A stretch of 64,000 bases of DNA from Pedobacter fastidiosus (GTDB lineage: Bacteria > Bacteroidota > Bacteroidia > Sphingobacteriales > Sphingobacteriaceae). Shown one piece after another: positions 59,520 to 64,000 of this stretch (its first letter is position 1; each line of letters opens with the position of its first letter). Below the pieces are notes generated by a model, which worked only from the letters and a program-made list of their open reading frames with translations, was not told where the DNA came from and did not search any database. The position numbers were made by a program, and so were the translations under genes. The stretch covers positions 99,132 to 163,131 of the forward strand of contig NZ_JACRYL010000005.1 in NCBI RefSeq assembly GCF_014306625.1, written 5' to 3'.

Positions 59520-62500
59520 TTTCTTCGGTTAATGGATGTTCTTCTTCAATTTTGATTAATTTTCGCTTTGCGGCAATGGTTCCAAAAATGAAATATAAGC
59601 CCGGGATTATAATTACCCCAAACACGGTACCGAAAAGCATCCCGCCGGTTGCGGCTGTACCAATAGTTCTGTTACCAATTTTGCCAGGACCGGTTGCAAT
59701 CATTAAGGGAATTAAGCCAGCAATGAAAGCGAAAGAAGTCATTAAAATTGGGCGGAACCTAACAACTGCTGATTCTATAGCGGCTTGAGCTACAGAAACC
59801 CCCTGACTCTGCCTTTGTGCGGCAAACTCTACAATTAGCACTGCATTTTTACCCAGCAATCCAATAAGCATAACCATTGCCGCTTGAGCATAAATATTGT
59901 TTTCTAAGCCTAGAATTTTAAGTAAAAGATAGGTTCCGAAAATACCAGCAGGTAACGATAGGATTACCGAAAGCGGTAAAATAAAACTCTCGTATTGTGC
60001 GGCCAAAATCAAGTAAACGAAGCCCAAACAAATCAAGAAAATATAAATCGCTTCATTTCCTCTAGATACCTCATCTTTTGAAATCCCCGCCCAATCTATC
60101 CCAAAACCTCTTGGCAGTGTTTTTTGTGCAACTTCCGTAATGGCTTTAATGGCTTCACCAGAGCTATATCCCTGACCAGATTGTCCGCTAATTTCCGAAT
60201 CGTTAGACATATTATGTCGGGTAATTTCTGATAAACCATATACTTTATCCATTTTCATAAAGGCAGAAAATGGCACCATTTCATCACGGCTATTTTTTAC
60301 CGAAAGCTTTAAAATATCGCTTGGTAATGCTCTATATTGAGGCAATGCCTGCACCATTACTTTGTATTGCCTGTCGTATTTAATGAAACTGGTTTCGTAA
60401 TTACTCCCCACAAACGTTGATAAAGTATTCATAGCGTTATCAATCGTTACGCCTTTCTGCTGAGCAAGGTCGTTATCGATTTTTAGCATATATTGAGGGA
60501 AGCTGGCACTGTAGAAACTAAATACAGATGAAAGTTCTTTACGCTTATTCAGCTCCCTAACAAAATCGTTGCTCACGGTTTCCATTTTTTTGTAATCACC
60601 ACTTCCGGCTTTATCTAAAAGACGCAGCTCGAAACCGCCTGCCGCACCATAACCTGGCACCGCTGGAGGTTGGAAAAACTCAATAGTTGCTCCAGGAATG
60701 TCTTTGGCCTTTACTTCCAATTCTTTAATCACATCCAGCGAGGAGTTTTTACGTTCACTCCAATCTTTTAAGTTGATTAAACAAGTTCCCGCATTCGATC
60801 CTGTTCCTTCGGTAAGGATTTCGTAACCTGCTAATGAAGAAACAGATTTTACACCTTCAATTCCTTTAGCAACCACTTGCAATCGTTTGGCAATTTGGTT
60901 GGTTCTCTCCAATGTAGATCCTGCAGGAGTTTGAATAATGGCATAAACCATTCCTTGATCCTCGTTTGGAATAAATCCTGATGGAACCGAGCTGTTTAAC
61001 AACCATATTCCAATACAGAAAAAGATTAGTGCTCCAAAAGTGAAAAGCCTACGGGTTACAACCTTATCTAAAATGTTTTTATAGCTTCCTGTTAATCTGC
61101 CAAACCAATTGTTAAAGCCATCTAAAACACGATCAATTGGGGTTTTCTTTTTAACCTTCCCGTGATCATTTTTTAACATGATGGCGCATAAAGCTGGCGT
61201 TAAAGTTAAAGCCACAACTCCCGAAAGAATAATTGCCGTTGCCATGGTAATAGAGAACTGGCGATAGAAAATTCCCACTGGTCCAGACATAAAAGCCACA
61301 GGAATAAACACCGAGGCCATAACGAAGGTAATGGCTATAATGGCGCCACTAATTTCTTTCATGGCTTGTTGGGTCGCTTTTAACGCAGATATTTTACTGT
61401 GCTCCATTTTACTATGGACGGCCTCGATTACTACGATGGCGTTATCTACCACCACCCCAATGGCCAATACTAGCGCAAATAATGTGATCAGATTTAGGGT
61501 GATCCCGAAAAACTGCATGAAAACAAATGTTCCAATTAGGGATACTGGTACAGCAATAATCGGAATTAAGGTTGAACGCCAATCTCCTAAGAATAAAAAC
61601 ACCACTAAACCTACCAAAATAAAAGCCTCAACCAGTGTGTGGATTACCTTTTCAATAGATGCATCTAAGAATTTCGATACGTCATAACTGATTTCGTAAT
61701 CTAAACCTTTTGGAAATGATGATGATTTAATTTCGGCCATTTTGGCTTTTACATCTTTAATTACCTGACTTGCGTTACTTCCGTAAGATTGTTTAAGTAC
61801 GATTGCAGCGGATGATTTTCCGTTCAAGTTTGAATACAAATTATAGGCAGAACTGCTGAAGTCTACATCGGCAACATCTTTAAGGCGAAGCATCTCACCA
61901 TTGGGATTGGCACGCAATACAATGTCTCCATATTGTTCTTTGGTGGTATATCGACCAGAATACTTTAGTACATATTCAAATGCCTGTGATCGCTGACCCG
62001 AACTTTCGCCTGTTTTGCCTGGAGAAGCTTCTAAACTTTGCTCATCTAGCGCTTTCATTACTTCATCTGCAGAAATTTTATAGGCCTGCATCCGATCTGG
62101 CTTTAACCAAATTCGCATTGCGTAATCACGATCACCTAAAATATCGGCAAAACCAACACCATCAACCCTTTTCAGCTCTGCTAAAATGTTAATATCAGCA
62201 AAGTTATAAAGGAAACTTTCGTTCATTTTAGGGTCTTTGCTATATAGGTTGATATACATGAGCATATTCGATTCTTCCCTGGTAATTTTTACGCCCTCCC
62301 TTACTACCAAAGGAGGAAGTTTATTGGTTACGGCGGCTACACGGTTTTGTACGTTTAATGATGCTTGATTTGGATCAGTACCCAAATTAAAAACCACTTG
62401 AATACTGGCTTCGCCATCATTACCAGCATCAGAAGCAATGTATTTCATTCCCGGAACACCGTTTAAGGCACGCTCTAATGGGATAACCACAGATTTGATT

Positions 62501-62670
62501 AAGAGCTCATTGTTGGCTCCAGGATATTCTGCCGTGATGTTTACTTTTGGCGGCGATATGGATGGAAATTGTGTTACAGGTAGCCCGGTAATTGCCAAGG
62601 CACCTAAAAACACAATGATTAATGATATTACGATAGAAAGGACGGGCCTTTGTATGAATTTGGCGAACAT
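59503..62670 (-). CDS. RND multidrug efflux permease (HAE1/AcrB-like)
   Basis: Inner-membrane proton/drug antiporter, homotrimer, twelve helices with two large periplasmic loops. 1055 residues. FIQRPVLSIVISLIIVFLGA opens it; FPSISPPKVNITAEYPGA, ALNGVPGMKYIASDAGNDGE and the second-half GLLGKNAVLIVEFA (proton-relay Lys) are typical. In helix 4 the relay reads GVVVDNAIVVIEA with Asp409 and Asn410, whereas AcrB has two aspartates there. Between the adaptor (22 nt upstream) and the OM lipoprotein, it completes a full AcrAB-OprM-like operon. Substrate unknown. Confidence 0.95.
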   Translation of the reverse strand: MFAKFIQRPVLSIVISLIIVFLGALAITGLPVTQFPSISPPKVNITAEYPGANNELLIKSVVIPLERALNGVPGMKYIASDAGNDGEASIQVVFNLGTDPNQASLNVQNRVAAVTNKLPPLVVREGVKITREESNMLMYINLYSKDPKMNESFLYNFADINILAELKRVDGVGFADILGDRDYAMRIWLKPDRMQAYKISADEVMKALDEQSLEASPGKTGESSGQRSQAFEYVLKYSGRYTTKEQYGDIVLRANPNGEMLRLKDVADVDFSSSAYNLYSNLNGKSSAAIVLKQSYGSNASQVIKDVKAKMAEIKSSSFPKGLDYEISYDVSKFLDASIEKVIHTLVEAFILVGLVVFLFLGDWRSTLIPIIAVPVSLIGTFVFMQFFGITLNLITLFALVLAIGVVVDNAIVVIEAVHSKMEHSKISALKATQQAMKEISGAIIAITFVMASVFIPVAFMSGPVGIFYRQFSITMATAIILSGVVALTLTPALCAIMLKNDHGKVKKKTPIDRVLDGFNNWFGRLTGSYKNILDKVVTRRLFTFGALIFFCIGIWLLNSSVPSGFIPNEDQGMVYAIIQTPAGSTLERTNQIAKRLQVVAKGIEGVKSVSSLAGYEILTEGTGSNAGTCLINLKDWSERKNSSLDVIKELEVKAKDIPGATIEFFQPPAVPGYGAAGGFELRLLDKAGSGDYKKMETVSNDFVRELNKRKELSSVFSFYSASFPQYMLKIDNDLAQQKGVTIDNAMNTLSTFVGSNYETSFIKYDRQYKVMVQALPQYRALPSDILKLSVKNSRDEMVPFSAFMKMDKVYGLSEITRHNMSNDSEISGQSGQGYSSGEAIKAITEVAQKTLPRGFGIDWAGISKDEVSRGNEAIYIFLICLGFVYLILAAQYESFILPLSVILSLPAGIFGTYLLLKILGLENNIYAQAAMVMLIGLLGKNAVLIVEFAAQRQSQGVSVAQAAIESAVVRFRPILMTSFAFIAGLIPLMIATGPGKIGNRTIGTAATGGMLFGTVFGVIIIPGLYFIFGTIAAKRKLIKIEEEHPLTEEIEHNV

Positions 62671-62692
62671 AAATTTTATATCTAATGCGTTA

Positions 62693-63775
62693 TTATTCTG
62701 CGTCTAATCTTAAACTATTGATTACACCCTTGGGATCAAGATATTTGAATTTGATTTTATCATCATCTTTTACTTTTTGCACACCGTCCAGTAAAATTTT
62801 GTCGCCTTCTTTTAGCCCACTTCCTACTACATATAAATCAGGCATTTCGTTAGCAATAACAATCTCCCTCGATCGTACTTTATTGCTCTTATCAATAACA
62901 AAAACGTAAATTTTATCCTGTATTTCAAAAGTTGCTTTCTGCGGAATAACCAATACGTTTTTTAATGGTACAAGCATTCGTATTTTGCCTGTTTCGCCAT
63001 TTTTAAGTAGGCTGCTTGGGTTGTTAAATCTTGCTCTAAAAGCAATATTGCCCGTTTCGTTATCAAATTCGCTTTCTACAGTTTCTACTGTTCCTTTTGA
63101 TTTTAACAATTCGTTATTGGCCATTAACAAACTAACCTGTTGCTTTCCTTTTTCTTTGGTTGCGCTAGAATAATTTAAATATTCAGGCTCTGAAACGTTA
63201 AAGTATGCGAACATTTGGCTATTATCTGATAGGCTTGTTAACAAGGCGCCTTCATCAACCAAACTGCCGAGTTTAAGTGGAATGCGATCAATAGTTCCAT
63301 CAAATGGCGCTTTAATTTCGGTAAGTGCCAAATGCATTTTCGCTAAAGATGTTTCTGCATTGGCGGCATCTAGCTTAGCTTTCGCCATATAGAGCTCGTT
63401 TTTTGAAACAACATTTTTATCCGTTAATAACTTAGTGTTTTGAAGTTCGATTTCTGCAGCTTTAGTTTCTGCTTGCGCTTTTAAAAGCTCCGCTTCGAAC
63501 ATTTTCGGCATAATTCTAAACAATAATTGCCCAGCTTTTACGCTTTGGCCTTCATCTACATAAATTTTTTGGAGATAACCTTTTTCTTGTGCTCTCAATT
63601 CGATATTTCTAACCGATTTAATTTGAGAAACATATTCTTTTGTAAATGAAGTGTCGATTTTAAGCGGTGATGTTACCGTATAATTTGTTTCTTCTTCCTT
63701 TTCTTCTTTTTTTGGAGTGCAACCGGTTTGATACAGCAACGCACTCGCAAATGCGAGCATTATAACTTTCTTCAT
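62693..63775 (-). CDS. RND efflux periplasmic adaptor lipoprotein
   Basis: 360 residues with a lipoprotein signal (LYQTGCTPKKEEKE, Cys near 19). Barrel-sandwich halves are ELRAQEKGYLQKIYVDEGQSVKAGQLLF (split across the coiled coil) and EIKAPFDGTIDRIPLKLGS. The alpha-hairpin is about 95-150. The beta-barrel and membrane-proximal domains follow, with LVPLKNVLVIPQKATFEIQDKIYVFVI. First gene of the operon; no regulator gene lies within the window upstream. Confidence 0.94.
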   Translation of the reverse strand: MKKVIMLAFASALLYQTGCTPKKEEKEEETNYTVTSPLKIDTSFTKEYVSQIKSVRNIELRAQEKGYLQKIYVDEGQSVKAGQLLFRIMPKMFEAELLKAQAETKAAEIELQNTKLLTDKNVVSKNELYMAKAKLDAANAETSLAKMHLALTEIKAPFDGTIDRIPLKLGSLVDEGALLTSLSDNSQMFAYFNVSEPEYLNYSSATKEKGKQQVSLLMANNELLKSKGTVETVESEFDNETGNIAFRARFNNPSSLLKNGETGKIRMLVPLKNVLVIPQKATFEIQDKIYVFVIDKSNKVRSREIVIANEMPDLYVVGSGLKEGDKILLDGVQKVKDDDKIKFKYLDPKGVINSLRLDAE

Positions 63776-64000
63776 TATCTGATTTTTTAAGCAATTTGAT
63801 TTAGGGTCTTGAAAAAACCTTTACTAATGCCAAAATAAACACAGTAGTATGAAGTTTTTATGAATTAGCTTAAAGAAGGAGGAAAGAAATGGTATTAAAG
63901 GCAGGTTTATGACACGGAAGTTGCTTTAGTTTTAGACGCAGATAAGCAAGTTGTTTTTATGACCTAAGATTATAATGTGATACACGTATTTTGGTGTTCT
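63776..64000. other. Upstream region of the RND operon (window end)
   Basis: 225 bases without a supportable gene. A minus-strand TTATTTTG (63831-63838) is one base away from the -7 consensus and could drive the operon. No palindromic operator was recognised. Confidence 0.3.

Noticed and set aside
63870..63960. Possible end of another gene upstream of the RND adaptor
   Set aside because: Short frames on both strands are interrupted by stops and show no family resemblance.
1..64000. CRISPR arrays, tRNA/rRNA genes, insertion sequences, prophage
   Set aside because: No regularly spaced repeats with unique spacers, no tRNA-like TpsiC arms, and no transposase, integrase or phage structural genes were recognised on either strand.

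Overview
The window reads as chromosomal DNA of a Bacteroidota bacterium, most likely Sphingobacteriaceae (Pedobacter-like). Reasons: AT-rich genes without Shine-Dalgarno sequences; several -7 boxes of the Bacteroidetes TAnnTTTG type placed just before start codons; families typical of the phylum (DUF4175, GIN/DUF2807, DUF2911, Big_5 lipoproteins, Zn_peptidase_2); and intergenic hairpin repeats of kinds common in this group. No rRNA, tRNA, CRISPR array, insertion sequence or prophage was seen. The species assignment is inference.

Layout. 0-8 kb: PEP carboxylase, then a leftward efflux operon (TetR regulator, TolC, HlyD/EmrA, DHA2 MFS/EmrB) with a palindromic operator inside its promoter. 8-15.4 kb: secreted hydrolases, namely a GH9-polysaccharide deacetylase fusion, a phosphocholine-type phospholipase C and a GDPD-GH16 fusion. 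15.9-22.5 kb: a DUF4175 membrane/coiled-coil protein, a decayed toxin-antitoxin pair, ybeY, a Tat-exported threonine-aldolase-like enzyme and a GIN-domain protein. 22.7-28.5 kb: an ABC-F protein, two parS-like sites, mnmG and a lipoprotein. 28.5-36.4 kb: gamma carbonic anhydrase, divergent nadB and nadA, a dicarboxylate symporter, thiL and rmuC, with hairpin repeats between them. 36.5-41.8 kb: purU, an HTH-Doc toxin module flanked by 24-bp direct repeats of the purU 3' end, a secreted unknown, an FAD oxidoreductase and a membrane zinc peptidase. 41.9-46.6 kb: a small GrpE-like protein, an atypical Hsp70 and two paralogous membrane-anchored proteins. 46.7-53.5 kb: apaG, dusB, CPBP protease, DUF2007, cdsA, a thioesterase, and metE behind a cobalamin riboswitch. 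53.6-63.8 kb: an M14 peptidase, a secreted unknown, a DsbA/FrnE-type oxidoreductase and a tripartite RND efflux operon.

Genes that work together: two complete tripartite drug-efflux systems; nadA and nadB for quinolinate synthesis; extracellular polymer and phospholipid degradation (GH9-CE4, PLC, GDPD-GH16); and B12-dependent switching of methionine synthesis. The best candidates for undescribed biology are the GrpE-like/Hsp70/paired-membrane-protein locus at 41.9-46.6 kb and the HTH-Doc islet at 37.4-39.0 kb. The paired parS-like sites before mnmG may mark a chromosome-segregation region.
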